From Sulfurimonas sp. (GTDB lineage: Bacteria; Campylobacterota; Campylobacteria; Campylobacterales; Sulfurimonadaceae): a DNA stretch of 39,500 nucleotides. The stretch covers positions 1-39,500 of the forward strand of contig NZ_JAQTLH010000013.1 in NCBI RefSeq assembly GCF_028714975.1, in the 5' to 3' direction. The translations under genes were made by a program, and so were the position numbers. Shown piece after piece: positions 28,530 through 36,203 of this stretch. The stretch's first letter is position 1, and every line of letters starts with the position of its first letter. The notes beneath the pieces are model-generated. The model ran no database searches, had not been told where the DNA came from, and saw only the letters and a list, made by a program, of their open reading frames with translations.

Positions 28530-28931
28530 TTACTCTAATATATCCGCTAAAGTTAAATCCGCTAAAAAGGAGTCTATCTTGCCTTGCAATTTATTTAAAA
28601 AAGGCCACAATGAGCATAGAGGCGCTTTGCCAGATGGACAAGAGTACATCGAGGGAGCGCAATCAAAAACGGCAGGTGCTTTTCCTTCAACGGATGACAT
28701 AACATCGAGCATATTTATATTTTTAGGCTCTAATGCAAGCGCAAAGCCTCCGTTTACGCCTTTGTACGATTTTAAAATACCGTGTTTTGCCATTGCTTGG
28801 AGGATTTTTGCTAAAAAACTTTTCGGAATCGAGAGCTGATTTGAGAGCGTCTCACTATCCATCGGAGATGAGGCCTTTGATAAAACTATAAGAGAGAGTA
28901 TTGCGTATTCACTGGCACGAGTTATTAACAT
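28530..28931 (-). CDS. Rrf2-family regulator with three-cysteine Fe-S-type motif
   Basis: The 133-residue winged-helix protein begins with the family signature ITRASEYAILSLIVL. The DNA-reading segment SNQLSIPKSFLAKILQAMAKHGILKSYKGVNGG follows, split here only by family convention. Cys91, Cys98 and Cys106 lie at nearly the same positions as the [2Fe-2S] ligands of IscR (92, 98, 104), so it probably senses iron-sulfur, oxygen or nitric oxide status. A perfect inverted repeat over its own -10 suggests autoregulation. It is three bases upstream of flhA, so the flagellar gene may be under its promoter. Confidence 0.88.
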   Translation of the reverse strand: MLITRASEYAILSLIVLSKASSPMDSETLSNQLSIPKSFLAKILQAMAKHGILKSYKGVNGGFALALEPKNINMLDVMSSVEGKAPAVFDCAPSMYSCPSGKAPLCSLWPFLNKLQGKIDSFLADLTLADILE

Positions 28932-28956
28932 ATTGATTACTTTAATTTATTTTTTG

Positions 28957-28969
28957 TTGATTATATCAA
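28957..28969 (-). promoter_or_regulatory. Inverted repeat over the -10 of the Rrf2-flhA operon
   Basis: TTGAT-TAT-ATCAA is a perfect palindrome with a three-base centre. On the minus strand it contains TATAAT (28960-28965), which is 29 bases before the Rrf2 start. A regulator bound here would block RNA polymerase, so it is a candidate autoregulatory operator. Confidence 0.45.
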
Positions 28970-29068
28970 AAGAAGTTGAAATAAAAGGATAAATAAGATA
29001 TCATTTCGCCTCAACTTTATACACATAATGTGTGACTGTTAGATTAAATATACCTTTTGGAGGCTATT

Positions 29069-29344
29069 ATGGCTTTAGATTCGGCTAAAAAACAAGAAAT
29101 TGTTGCAAAATATCGTCGCACTGAAAACGACACAGGTTCTTGTGAAGTTCAAATTGCATTATTAAGTGAGAGAATTTCTCAACTAACTGAGCATTTAAAA
29201 ACATTCACAAAAGATCACGCTTCAAGACTAGGCCTTTTAAAATTAGTAGGACAACGCCGTCGTCTTATGAAATACTTTAAAAGAACAGATAAAGATGCTT
29301 ATCTTAAACTTGTAACAGATTTGGGTATTAGAGATAATATCTAA
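29069..29344 (+). CDS. rpsO: Ribosomal protein S15
   Basis: The 91-residue S15 protein has the family core [36 protein letters not shown] and [12 protein letters not shown]. It binds 16S rRNA in the small-subunit platform. I chose the ATG at 29069 because GGAGG sits six bases upstream; a TTG four codons earlier would read through that ribosome site. It is a single-gene unit, divergent from the Rrf2 gene and ended by a strong hairpin. Confidence 0.97.
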   Translation: MALDSAKKQEIVAKYRRTENDTGSCEVQIALLSERISQLTEHLKTFTKDHASRLGLLKLVGQRRRLMKYFKRTDKDAYLKLVTDLGIRDNI

Positions 29345-29350
29345 ATCAAC

Positions 29351-29373
29351 CAAACGAAGCTTTGCTTCGTTTG
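29351..29373. terminator. Hairpin terminator between rpsO and kdsB
   Basis: Perfect 10-bp stem CAAACGAAGC / GCTTCGTTTG with a TTT loop, between two convergent genes. The T-rich end is short (TTTGTTCT), but the symmetric stem can act for both transcripts. Confidence 0.75.
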
Positions 29374-29377
29374 TTCT

Positions 29378-30094
29378 CTATAGAAAAATCTCCACCGCTC
29401 TTTTTAAATCTTCTTCCGTATCTATACCAAATCCCGTACTTGCAACCTTAACCATACTTATCTTTTTTTGATGATAAATAGCACGAAGCTGTTCTAGTTT
29501 TTCAATATCTTCTATCGGTGCGTCATTTAAGTTGCAAAACTCATGAAGGCTTTTTTTACTAAATCCGTAGATGCCTATGTGACCGAAATAGTTTGCTCCG
29601 CCGCTTCTGTTGTACGGTATGGGCGAGCGAGAGAAGTAGATAGCATTCTCTTTGTCGTCTAAAACAACTTTTACCAAATTCGGGTCTTGCGCAGCTTCAT
29701 TGTTTATGGAGTTAAAGCAACTTGCCATAATGAACGGTTCGTTATTTTGCTTCAATGATTTTAATCTTTTTATAAGCATCTCAACAACTTCACCCTCAAT
29801 GAAAGGTTCATCCGCTTGAACATTTATGATAAGTTCATCATTATCTAAATTTAAAATATTTGCACATTCGTTTATGCGGTCTGTCCCGCTTTTATGCGTA
29901 GTTGATGTTAGCATCGCTTCAATGCCGTACTCTTTGCAGACTGAGATTATAATCTCATCATCTGCCGCAACTACGACTCTATCAAGATGGGCAACTCTTT
30001 GTGCAGTTCTAACCACCATAGGCAGACCGCCTATGTCTGCTAACACTTTTTGCGGGAATCTGCTTGAAGCAAGTCTTGCCGGAATAATTATCAT
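29378..30094 (-). CDS. kdsB: CMP-KDO synthetase (3-deoxy-manno-octulosonate cytidylyltransferase)
   Basis: The 238-residue enzyme activates KDO with CTP for lipopolysaccharide inner-core synthesis. Family motifs are IIPARLASSRFPQKVLADIGG at the start, the substrate-binding INVQADEPFIEG near residue 90, YFSRSPIPYNR near 154, and GHIGIYGF near 170. The size is typical. It is convergent with rpsO and divergent from the next gene, so probably transcribed alone from the promoter near 30123. Its presence confirms a Gram-negative envelope. Confidence 0.96.
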   Translation of the reverse strand: MIIIPARLASSRFPQKVLADIGGLPMVVRTAQRVAHLDRVVVAADDEIIISVCKEYGIEAMLTSTTHKSGTDRINECANILNLDNDELIINVQADEPFIEGEVVEMLIKRLKSLKQNNEPFIMASCFNSINNEAAQDPNLVKVVLDDKENAIYFSRSPIPYNRSGGANYFGHIGIYGFSKKSLHEFCNLNDAPIEDIEKLEQLRAIYHQKKISMVKVASTGFGIDTEEDLKRAVEIFL

Positions 30095-30109
30095 TTAAAC
30101 CCTTTGAGA

Positions 30110-30128
30110 TATAATTACGCAAATTATA
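30110..30128. promoter_or_regulatory. Overlapping divergent -10 elements (kdsB and trmN-like gene)
   Basis: TATAAT on the plus strand at 30110-30115 and TATAAT on the minus strand at 30123-30128 face each other, seven bases apart. Each would place its transcript start in or beside the other element, so the two promoters cannot easily be occupied together. Both lie in the 50-base gap between the genes. Confidence 0.5.
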
Positions 30129-30144
30129 CTCTAAAAGGTTTTTG

Positions 30145-30840
30145 ATGATTCTTTATCAGCCGGATTCAGGTTATTGTTACAACAGTGACTCCATCTTTTT
30201 GTATGATTTTATCTCTTCATTTAAACCAAAGGGCAGGGTTTTGGATGTCGGCTCAGGTTGCGGTGTTGTCGGGCTTTTGGTTGCAAGAGACAATGAAAAA
30301 GTTGAACTAGAAGCGGTTGAGAAGCAAAAAACATTTGTAGAGTATGCAACTATTAATGCAAGAGTTAATAAAATAGAGTATAAAATTCATAAAAGTGATT
30401 TTTTGGAACTTGATGAAGATGTAAAATATGACTATATCATCTCAAATCCTCCGTTTTATCATGACGGGGTAACAAAAAGCCAAAACGAGATGTTGTTTCA
30501 TGCACGCTATAATATCAACTTGCCTATAGATAGATTTTTTAAAAAGGTCTCTAGGGTTTTAAAACCAAACTCTCATTTTATCTTCTGCTATGATGCATCT
30601 CAGTTCGGAGCGATTTGCGCGGGGCTGGATAAGGTCAATATGAGAGCGGTGGATGTGCAGTTTATACATCCAAAGATAGATAGAGTATCATCGTTGGTTA
30701 TGGTGCATGCAAGAAACGGTTCAAAGTCCCTTATGAAAATATGGCCGCCGTTTATCAGTTTTGAGGGTGAAGAGCTTTCACAAAAAGCAAAAGAGATATA
30801 TAAAAAAGCACGGACACAGAGTATAAAATGTCAAATATAA
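30145..30840 (+). CDS. N6-adenine methyltransferase, TrmN6-like (tRNA1-Val)
   Basis: The 231-residue protein is a Rossmann methyltransferase with the SAM motif LDVGSGCGVVGLLVA (residues about 33-47) and the adenine-N6 motif NPPFYHDG near 107. This places it in the COG4123 family, whose Escherichia coli member methylates A37 of tRNA1-Val. The N-terminal YQPDSGYCYNSDSIFLYDF segment also fits that family. The ATG at 30145 has AAAGG upstream; the TTG one codon before is not needed. It overlaps the next gene by 13 bases. Confidence 0.85.
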   Translation: MILYQPDSGYCYNSDSIFLYDFISSFKPKGRVLDVGSGCGVVGLLVARDNEKVELEAVEKQKTFVEYATINARVNKIEYKIHKSDFLELDEDVKYDYIISNPPFYHDGVTKSQNEMLFHARYNINLPIDRFFKKVSRVLKPNSHFIFCYDASQFGAICAGLDKVNMRAVDVQFIHPKIDRVSSLVMVHARNGSKSLMKIWPPFISFEGEELSQKAKEIYKKARTQSIKCQI

Positions 30841-31208
30841 TTAAAAAAGAGGGTTACAACTACTCCTTTGATGCTTCTGCATGCTCGGCATGCAGTGCTA
30901 GATGTTGTACGGGCGAGAGCGGATACATATATGTAAGTACGCAGGAGATAGAAAAAATTGCTAATTTTATAGGTTTGGATACCGAAGAGTTTATGCAAAA
31001 ATATCTTTATAAAAACGGATACAAATACTCGATAAAAGAGAGAAAAATAGGCGAGAGTTATGAGTGTGCCTTTTATGACAGAGTGTCAAACGGGTGTACG
31101 ATTTATGAGGCGCGACCGACGCAGTGTATAACATTTCCTTTTTGGGATTACTTTAAAGATAGGGTTGATGAGTTGAAACTTGAATGTCCCGGGATAATTG
31201 ATGCGTAA
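30828..31208 (+). CDS. YkgJ-family cysteine cluster protein
   Basis: The 126-residue protein has the cysteine pattern of the YkgJ / UPF0153 family: CSACSARCC near residues 20-28 and CTIYEARPTQC near 87-97, followed by FPFW. These cysteines probably bind zinc or an Fe-S cluster. The biochemical role is not known. It overlaps the methyltransferase gene upstream and the lipoprotein gene downstream, so all are in one operon. It is cytosolic as far as can be seen. Confidence 0.85.
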   Translation: MSNIIKKEGYNYSFDASACSACSARCCTGESGYIYVSTQEIEKIANFIGLDTEEFMQKYLYKNGYKYSIKERKIGESYECAFYDRVSNGCTIYEARPTQCITFPFWDYFKDRVDELKLECPGIIDA

Positions 31209-32499
31209 TTATATAAATATAGTTCTATTGGCGGCAGGCATCGCTCTTTTTAGCGGCTGTTTTAGTATGAAAGACGGTTTACAAATAAAAAGTAGCGAGA
31301 AAAAATTTGCAAACGAGGATATATTTATTCTTAGCGCGCTTTACCTTGAAGAGTTAGGAGACTATAACAGTTCATCGGTTTTATTTAACACTCTATATGA
31401 ACAAACAGGAAAAAAAGAGTATTTCTACCGCTCCCTGAGAGATGACTTAACGGCAAATGAAAATGAGAGAGTTATTCGAAGAGTTGATGAAATAACTAAA
31501 GGCAAAATAGTAGATTTTGAACTTGCTAGAATGAAGATAGCCGCACTTGTTAAAGATGATAATTTGGTTTATGCAAAAGAGCTTGCAAATAAGTTGGTTG
31601 AAACATCAAAAAGTACGGATGACTATCTTATGCTAAGTGAAATATATATAAAGCTAAAAGAGTATGACGCTGCTCTTAGATATCTTGAGGGTGCGTATAT
31701 CAAAGAGTATGACGAGTTGATATTAGAGAAGATGGCGATAATATTGTATGTCAATCTTGATAGAAAAAAAGATGCCATAGCACAGTTAGAGACTTACTCA
31801 AGGATACATGGATGTTCAGAAGTAATATGCTCTAAGCTCTTAGGATTTTATAGCAACGATAATAATATAGAAGGACTTTTATCAACTTACCTAAGACTCT
31901 ATAAGATGGACGGCAGTAAAGAAATCGCTCAAAAAATAGTTCAAATATACGGTTATAAAAAAGATTTTGTAAAAATAGTCGAGTTTTTAGAAGAGAGCAA
32001 AGCGGATGATGAGTTGTTGTTGCAGTTTTATGTTCAGGCTAAAAATTATAAAAAAGCATCGACTTTGGCAAAAGAACTGTATGAGAATAGCGGTGATTTG
32101 ACATTTTTGGCACAGAGTGCTATTTTTGAGTATGAAGGCAGTCAAAACAAAAATGACAGCGATATGCATAAGAGCGTAGTCAAAAAATTAGAAGAAGCCA
32201 TAACGGTTAAAAAAGAGGGTATGTACTTAAATTATCTCGGATATCTTCTTATAGACCATGACATAAATGTTAAAAAAGGGATGAAGTATGTGGAAGAAGC
32301 GCTAAAAATAGAGCCAAATTCTCCCTACTATCTTGATTCGCTTGCATGGGGTTATTATAAACTTAACGAGTGTGAGAAGGCAGATGAGATTATGAAAAAA
32401 GTAGCAACTATGGATGGCGGCAACAACGAAGAAGTTATAGAGCATATCGAAAAGATAAAAGAGTGTATAAAAAATAAAAAAGGTGAAAAAGTAAAATGA
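31201..32499 (+). CDS. TPR-repeat lipoprotein
   Basis: The 432-residue protein starts with a lipoprotein signal: hydrophobic [13 protein letters not shown], with the lipobox cysteine at about residue 20. It should be anchored in a membrane facing the periplasm. The rest is almost all helical and contains several TPR-like units, the clearest near the C-terminus ([19 protein letters not shown] and the pair after it). Such proteins act as scaffolds; the partner is unknown. The ATG at 31201 overlaps the end of the YkgJ gene, and the stop overlaps trpC (ATGA), so trpC translation is coupled to it. Confidence 0.8.
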   Translation: MRNYINIVLLAAGIALFSGCFSMKDGLQIKSSEKKFANEDIFILSALYLEELGDYNSSSVLFNTLYEQTGKKEYFYRSLRDDLTANENERVIRRVDEITKGKIVDFELARMKIAALVKDDNLVYAKELANKLVETSKSTDDYLMLSEIYIKLKEYDAALRYLEGAYIKEYDELILEKMAIILYVNLDRKKDAIAQLETYSRIHGCSEVICSKLLGFYSNDNNIEGLLSTYLRLYKMDGSKEIAQKIVQIYGYKKDFVKIVEFLEESKADDELLLQFYVQAKNYKKASTLAKELYENSGDLTFLAQSAIFEYEGSQNKNDSDMHKSVVKKLEEAITVKKEGMYLNYLGYLLIDHDINVKKGMKYVEEALKIEPNSPYYLDSLAWGYYKLNECEKADEIMKKVATMDGGNNEEVIEHIEKIKECIKNKKGEKVK

Positions 32500-33287
32500 T
32501 ATTAGATGAAATAATTAAAAAAACAAGAGAAGATGTTATAAAAAGAGAGAAGGAATTTTCGCTTGATTGGTTGGGGCGTTCACTGGCTTTTAACGCAAGA
32601 GCGCCCAGAGATGTATTTCCTTATCTTGCTTCGACGCCTGATAATCCATACAGAATCATTGCAGAGGTAAAAAAAGCATCTCCTTCAAGAGGGGTTATTC
32701 GTGAAAATTTTGATCCGGTCGCAATCGCGCAGAGTTATGAGCGAGGAGGAGCAAGTGCTATATCCGTGTTAACGGAACCTCACTTTTTTCAAGGCAGTTT
32801 GGATTATCTTGGTCAAATAAGAAGGTATGTCTCTATCCCGCTGCTTAGAAAAGATTTTATTGTTACGAAATATCAGATTTTAGAGGCTATGGTTCACGGT
32901 GCCGACTTTATACTTCTTATCGCGGCGGCTCTTAGCAAGAGTGAGTTAAAAGAGCTGTTGGGATATACAAGACATTTGGGTATGGAAGCTTTGGTTGAGG
33001 TTCACGATAAAACAGATTTGGTTAAAGCCATCTATGCAGGAAGCGACATTATAGGGATTAATCATAGAAATCTTCAAACTTTTGAGATGAATATGAATCT
33101 CTCTTATGAGTTGGTTCCGATGATACCAAACGGCAAAGTAATCGTTGCCGAGAGCGGAATATATGAACATGGACAGCTTGAAGATTTGGCTAAAATCGGA
33201 GTGGACGCATTTTTAGTCGGTGAATCTTTGATGAGAGAAGATGATGAGGAAGCCGCGCTTAGAAAACTGAAGTTTGGTAATCTTTAA
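32496..33287 (+). CDS. trpC: Indole-3-glycerol phosphate synthase
   Basis: The 263-residue TIM-barrel enzyme closes the indole ring in tryptophan synthesis. Conserved blocks are [14 protein letters not shown] (Lys near residue 53), LLRKDFIV near 110, LVEVHD near 165, GINHRNL near 187, VAESGI and FLVGES near the C-terminus. It is monofunctional, without a fused trpF. It stands away from other trp genes, at the end of an operon with an RNA methyltransferase and a TPR lipoprotein. It is followed by the small structured RNA locus. Confidence 0.96.
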   Translation: MILDEIIKKTREDVIKREKEFSLDWLGRSLAFNARAPRDVFPYLASTPDNPYRIIAEVKKASPSRGVIRENFDPVAIAQSYERGGASAISVLTEPHFFQGSLDYLGQIRRYVSIPLLRKDFIVTKYQILEAMVHGADFILLIAAALSKSELKELLGYTRHLGMEALVEVHDKTDLVKAIYAGSDIIGINHRNLQTFEMNMNLSYELVPMIPNGKVIVAESGIYEHGQLEDLAKIGVDAFLVGESLMREDDEEAALRKLKFGNL

Positions 33288-33302
33288 AAAAATATCATCA
33301 CC

Positions 33303-33331
33303 TTGACTTGTTAAATTTAATCGGTTAAAAT
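33303..33331 (+). promoter_or_regulatory. Near-consensus promoter of the small RNA/peptide locus
   Basis: TTGACT (33303-33308) and TAAAAT (33326-33331) are each 5/6 matches and are 17 bases apart. The expected transcript start is 33337-33338, which is exactly the first base of the 5' pairing arm described below. Confidence 0.65.
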
Positions 33332-33336
33332 TTTAA

Positions 33337-33418
33337 TGCGAATACAATCTTCTTCATGTGAACGATGGAGCGACAAAGTAAGGCTAGTGGGAGTCATGAA
33401 CCGCTAGCCTTTTTTTTT
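33337..33418 (+). ncRNA. Predicted 82-nt small RNA or structured leader
   Basis: It begins at the predicted start of the promoter above and ends at a nine-T run after a strong hairpin. The first 27 nt (33337-33363) are complementary to two downstream segments: 33453-33473 (18 Watson-Crick pairs, one G-U, two mismatches over 21 nt), covering the peptide start codon, and 33429-33436 (8 bp), the loop of the hairpin holding the Shine-Dalgarno. It could work as a separate antisense-like RNA or as the 5' leader of a longer read-through mRNA. I recognise no known RNA family. Confidence 0.6.
33380..33418 (+). terminator. Strong intrinsic terminator inside the locus
   Basis: AAGGCTAGTGG / CCGCTAGCCTT stem (11 bp with one G-T pair) around loop GAGTCATGAA, followed by nine T residues. 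An outer GACAAA / TTTGTC pair (33372-33377 with 33416-33421) can extend it. It lies upstream of the peptide's ribosome site, so most transcripts from 33337 should stop here. Confidence 0.85.
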
Positions 33419-33420
33419 GT

Positions 33421-33446
33421 CCTCTAAAGTTCACATTTAGAGGGGG
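33421..33446 (+). promoter_or_regulatory. Hairpin sequestering the peptide's ribosome-binding site
   Basis: CCTCTAAA (33421-33428) and TTTAGAGG (33436-33443) form an 8-bp stem with loop GTTCACA. The 3' arm is part of the Shine-Dalgarno AGAGGGGG (33439-33446), six bases before the ATG. The loop is complementary to TGTGAAC at 33357-33363 near the 5' end of the small RNA. Confidence 0.6.
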
Positions 33447-33452
33447 TTCTTT

Positions 33453-33512
33453 ATGGATAAGCTTGTATTCGCAATACTGCTTATGTGTATTTTTGCACCG
33501 TTACTTAAGTGA
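33453..33512 (+). CDS. 19-residue hydrophobic peptide (possible type I toxin-like)
   Basis: The reading frame encodes MDKLVFAILLMCIFAPLLK: charged ends and a 15-residue hydrophobic core, enough for a short membrane helix. A strong ribosome site (AGAGGGGG) with ideal spacing precedes the ATG. In size and character it resembles membrane-acting type I toxins such as Ibs, but I see no clear sequence kinship to a named family. Start codon and ribosome site can both be masked by RNA pairing. It has no Trp codons, so it is not a trp leader peptide despite following trpC. The alternative is a small regulatory membrane peptide, or a chance frame. Confidence 0.5.
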   Translation: MDKLVFAILLMCIFAPLLK

Positions 33513-33515
33513 CGC

Positions 33516-33535
33516 CAAGGGGTTTTTACCCCTTG
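33516..33535. terminator. GC-rich hairpin after the peptide gene
   Basis: CAAGGGG-TTTTTA-CCCCTTG, a perfect 7-bp stem four bases after the peptide stop and before the convergent yqeY-like gene. There is no T-run on either side, so it may protect a 3' end or act weakly as a terminator for both strands. Confidence 0.5.
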
Positions 33536-33551
33536 CCCCCAATAAACTCTT

Positions 33552-33995
33552 TTAACTAAGCAAACTTTTCGCACACTCGTTTATTCTTTTGCCGTCGGCT
33601 TTGCCTGATAAATCTTTACTTGCCGCTCCCATAACTTTACCGATGTCTTTTAGAGTTGTTGCACCGACTTTTGTTATTATCTCTTTTAGTGCCAAGGTTA
33701 GTTCATCGTCGCTTAGTTGAGCCGGCAGATACTCTTTGTAGTAAGCTATCTCATCAAGCTCAATTTGCATCAAATCTTCTCGTCCTGCATCTCTATACTG
33801 CATTGCCGCATCGTCTCTTCTTTTAACTTGAGATTGGATTATTTTTATAACATCTTCATCGCTTAACTCTTTGCGCTCATCAACTTCTATCTGCTTAAAA
33901 GCACTCATAAGAAGTCTAAGCGCATCTCTTTTTTTTGCGTCTTTAGCTTTCATAGCCTCTTTTACATCTTCGTTTATTTTGTCTCTTAAGCGCAT
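33552..33995 (-). CDS. GatB/YqeY-domain protein
   Basis: The 147-residue helical protein belongs to the YqeY family, related to the tail domain of GatB in the tRNA amidotransferase. Typical blocks are LRLLMSAFKQIEVDER near residue 27, QVKRRDDAAMQYRDAGREDL near 52, EIAYYKEYLPAQLSDDEL near 80 and the C-terminal KVMGAASKDLSGKADGKRI. It may bind tRNA; the exact role is unclear. AGGA precedes the ATG. It is divergent from flgH and convergent with the small peptide locus. Confidence 0.9.
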   Translation of the reverse strand: MRLRDKINEDVKEAMKAKDAKKRDALRLLMSAFKQIEVDERKELSDEDVIKIIQSQVKRRDDAAMQYRDAGREDLMQIELDEIAYYKEYLPAQLSDDELTLALKEIITKVGATTLKDIGKVMGAASKDLSGKADGKRINECAKSLLS

Positions 33996-34012
33996 ATCAT
34001 CCTACCTTTTTA

Positions 34013-34028
34013 TGGAACTATTATTGCT
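34013..34028 (+). promoter_or_regulatory. Sigma54 (-24/-12) promoter of flgH
   Basis: TGGAAC-N5-TTGCT, with the invariant GG (34014-34015) and GC (34026-34027) ten bases apart, matches the RpoN consensus TGGCAC-N5-TTGCA well. It lies about 45 bases before the flgH start. Rod, ring and hook flagellar genes of Campylobacterota are known to be RpoN-dependent. Confidence 0.75.
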
Positions 34029-34071
34029 ATCATTATATCTAATACCACCTTATATCAAAGAGATGACGATT

Positions 34072-34791
34072 ATGAAACAATTTTTAATATTTTTAATGCC
34101 CACTTATGCTATACTTTTTTTTTCAGGGTGTACTGCAAATTTAACGGATCCGGAGATTGAGTTTGAACCTCCTGCGTATGTTGAACAGATGCCTTCACGT
34201 GAGGATAAGCAAGATTTTGCGTCAGTCGGCAGTATCTTTGGGCAAGGGGAAAATCCTCTCTTTACCGACCATAAAGCGATGCATGTAAATGATGTCGTAA
34301 CTGTTGTTATATCTGAAAATGCCAAAAGTACAAATAACGGGTCTAAACAGCTTAGCGAAGATGACTCTTTAGGTTTAGGCGGAGGTACATTTACGGCAGC
34401 AGGAGGCAACTCTGCCGTAAGTTCAGCCGCAAAAAAATTAAACGGTTTGACAAATGTCGGATTTGGAGCCACTTCTACAAGTGCGTATACAGGCAAGGGG
34501 AGTTCAACAAGAGATGCCTCTTTTACAACAACGGTATCGGCTAGAATAGTTAAAGTTTTACAAAACGGGAACTATTTTATCTCCGGTAAAAGGGAGATTT
34601 TGGTCGATGATCAAAAGCAAATCGTACAAATCGGCGGAGTTATTCGTCCATACGATATAGATCAATACAATAGAATTAGCTCTTCACAAATAAGTGATGC
34701 GAAGATTCTTTATAAAACAGAAGGGGACGTTGATCGTGCAACAAAACAGGGTTGGGGAACAAAAATTATACAGGCTGCTTGGCCGTTTTAG
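34072..34791 (+). CDS. flgH: Flagellar L-ring protein
   Basis: The 239-residue outer-membrane lipoprotein of the flagellar L-ring has a signal peptide ending in the lipobox FFSGC. The conserved FlgH core follows: SIFGQGENPLFTDHKAMHVNDVVTVVI in two parts, then the Gly/Ser-rich middle, and GNYFISGKREILVDDQKQIVQIGGVIRPYDI near the C-terminus. I start at 34072, which puts the signal peptide first. An ATG three codons earlier is possible, and a frame open to 33871 is not plausible. It overlaps the next gene and has a sigma54 promoter. Confidence 0.95.
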   Translation: MKQFLIFLMPTYAILFFSGCTANLTDPEIEFEPPAYVEQMPSREDKQDFASVGSIFGQGENPLFTDHKAMHVNDVVTVVISENAKSTNNGSKQLSEDDSLGLGGGTFTAAGGNSAVSSAAKKLNGLTNVGFGATSTSAYTGKGSSTRDASFTTTVSARIVKVLQNGNYFISGKREILVDDQKQIVQIGGVIRPYDIDQYNRISSSQISDAKILYKTEGDVDRATKQGWGTKIIQAAWPF

Positions 34792-36199
34792 TTTAATACT
34801 CTTTGTGGGCTTTACGGCACTAAATGCAGAGCAGAGCTTTAAAAATTTTAAAGATTATAAAAAATCTCAGATACAATCCTTTCAAACATATAAAGATGAG
34901 AGAGATACCGCTTTTAGCAACTATCTAAAGCAGGAGTGGCAGGCGTATAATGCTCTTGCACCCGTCTCTTTATATGAAACTCCAAAACCGGTAGAAATTG
35001 ATTCCACAAAGCCTCAAGAGATGGAGCCTGTCGGTCCAAAAATAGTTATAGCGATAAAAGAAGACGAAAAAAGAGAGGAGCCTATCGTTTCTTCAACGGA
35101 GCGAAAAGATATCTCCTTTGATTTTTACGGCTCAACTTTGGGATTTAATATTCCAAGCGGTATAAAAAATGCCAATTTTTCTCCCGCAACACAAGCAGGG
35201 ATAGCAAACTTTTTTAACAGTGCCGCATCAAGCGAATATGAAACTCTTCTTTTAGAAATAGAAAAAATCTCAAAATCTATGAATCTAAATGATTGGGGTG
35301 TTTATCTTTTAGTTACCAAACTTTCAGATAAAGCAACTACAAATCAAGATAACTCTAAACTTCTTAGTTGGTTTTTATTTAACAAGATGGGGTATGCGGT
35401 AAAAATAGGTTTAGCAGACAATCATACAGTTTTGATGCATCACTCCCAAAAAATTATATACTCTACACCAAATTACAGCTTTGAAAATAAAAAATATTAT
35501 GTAGTTTCAAACTACGCAAAAGGCAATCTTGGAAAAGTTTACTCTTATAAGCAGGAGTATCAGGGTGCTACAAAAGCGCTTGATTTATCCTTAGAAACTC
35601 TTCCTAATTTTAAAGAGAAGAGAGAGAGTAAAAGTCTGACATTCTCTCAGTTTGGAATTATTTATAATATACCTATAACCTATAACAAAAATCTTATAGA
35701 TTTTATGGCAACATATCCTCAAGCTGATTATGAGACATTTTTTAATGCGCCGCTGGATAGTAAAACTTATGCTGATTTGGCAACTGAACTTAAGAAACAT
35801 ATTGACGGTAAAAAAGCAAGCGAGGCTATAAATTTTGTGCTTAACTTTGTTCAAAAATCTTTTAAGTATGAGCAGGATAATAGGCAGTTCGGTAGAGAAA
35901 AAGTTATGTTTGCGCAAGAAACTCTTTACTTTGACAAATCTGATTGTGAAGATAGGGCCGTGCTGTTTGCCTACTTGGTAAAAGAGCTGTTTGATATAAA
36001 TGTTTTGGGTGTAAAATATAAAGATCACATGGCAACGGCGCTTTATATTCCGCTAGATGGTGATAAGATAACTGCAGGTAGTAGAAATTTTGTTATTGCA
36101 GATCCGACTTACATAGATGCAACTATCGGTATGAGTATGCCCAAGTATAGATCTCTGCAGCCGCAGAGTTATATCGTAGTAAAAAATAATAAAAGTTGA
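34736..36199 (+). CDS. Exported transglutaminase-like cysteine protein
   Basis: The 487-residue product has a signal peptide (hydrophobic LLGRFSLILFVGFTALNA near residues 13-30). A linker and a central region of unknown fold follow. The C-terminal transglutaminase-like domain has a Cys404-His431-Asp456 triad (SDCEDRA, KDHMATA, IADPTYI). Such enzymes can be proteases or cross-linkers in the periplasm. I chose the GTG at 34736 because AAGGGG lies nine bases before it; TTG at 34730 is the alternative. It overlaps flgH by 56 bases, so it is read from the flagellar promoter. The SDCED block recalls LapG, but the protein is over twice as long. Confidence 0.7.
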   Translation: MQQNRVGEQKLYRLLGRFSLILFVGFTALNAEQSFKNFKDYKKSQIQSFQTYKDERDTAFSNYLKQEWQAYNALAPVSLYETPKPVEIDSTKPQEMEPVGPKIVIAIKEDEKREEPIVSSTERKDISFDFYGSTLGFNIPSGIKNANFSPATQAGIANFFNSAASSEYETLLLEIEKISKSMNLNDWGVYLLVTKLSDKATTNQDNSKLLSWFLFNKMGYAVKIGLADNHTVLMHHSQKIIYSTPNYSFENKKYYVVSNYAKGNLGKVYSYKQEYQGATKALDLSLETLPNFKEKRESKSLTFSQFGIIYNIPITYNKNLIDFMATYPQADYETFFNAPLDSKTYADLATELKKHIDGKKASEAINFVLNFVQKSFKYEQDNRQFGREKVMFAQETLYFDKSDCEDRAVLFAYLVKELFDINVLGVKYKDHMATALYIPLDGDKITAGSRNFVIADPTYIDATIGMSMPKYRSLQPQSYIVVKNNKS

Positions 36200-36203
36200 A
36201 ATA

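Noticed and set aside
29021..29033. ACACATAATGTGT palindrome upstream of rpsO as an operator
   Set aside because: Short and AT-rich, with no known regulator to match; it could be chance in this base composition.
33453..33512. trp leader peptide after trpC
   Set aside because: The peptide has no Trp codon and lies downstream of trpC, with no trp gene following.
34736..36199. LapG protease assignment
   Set aside because: The Cys-His-Asp motif is shared, but the length, the large N-terminal region and the lack of a LapD-like membrane partner do not fit.
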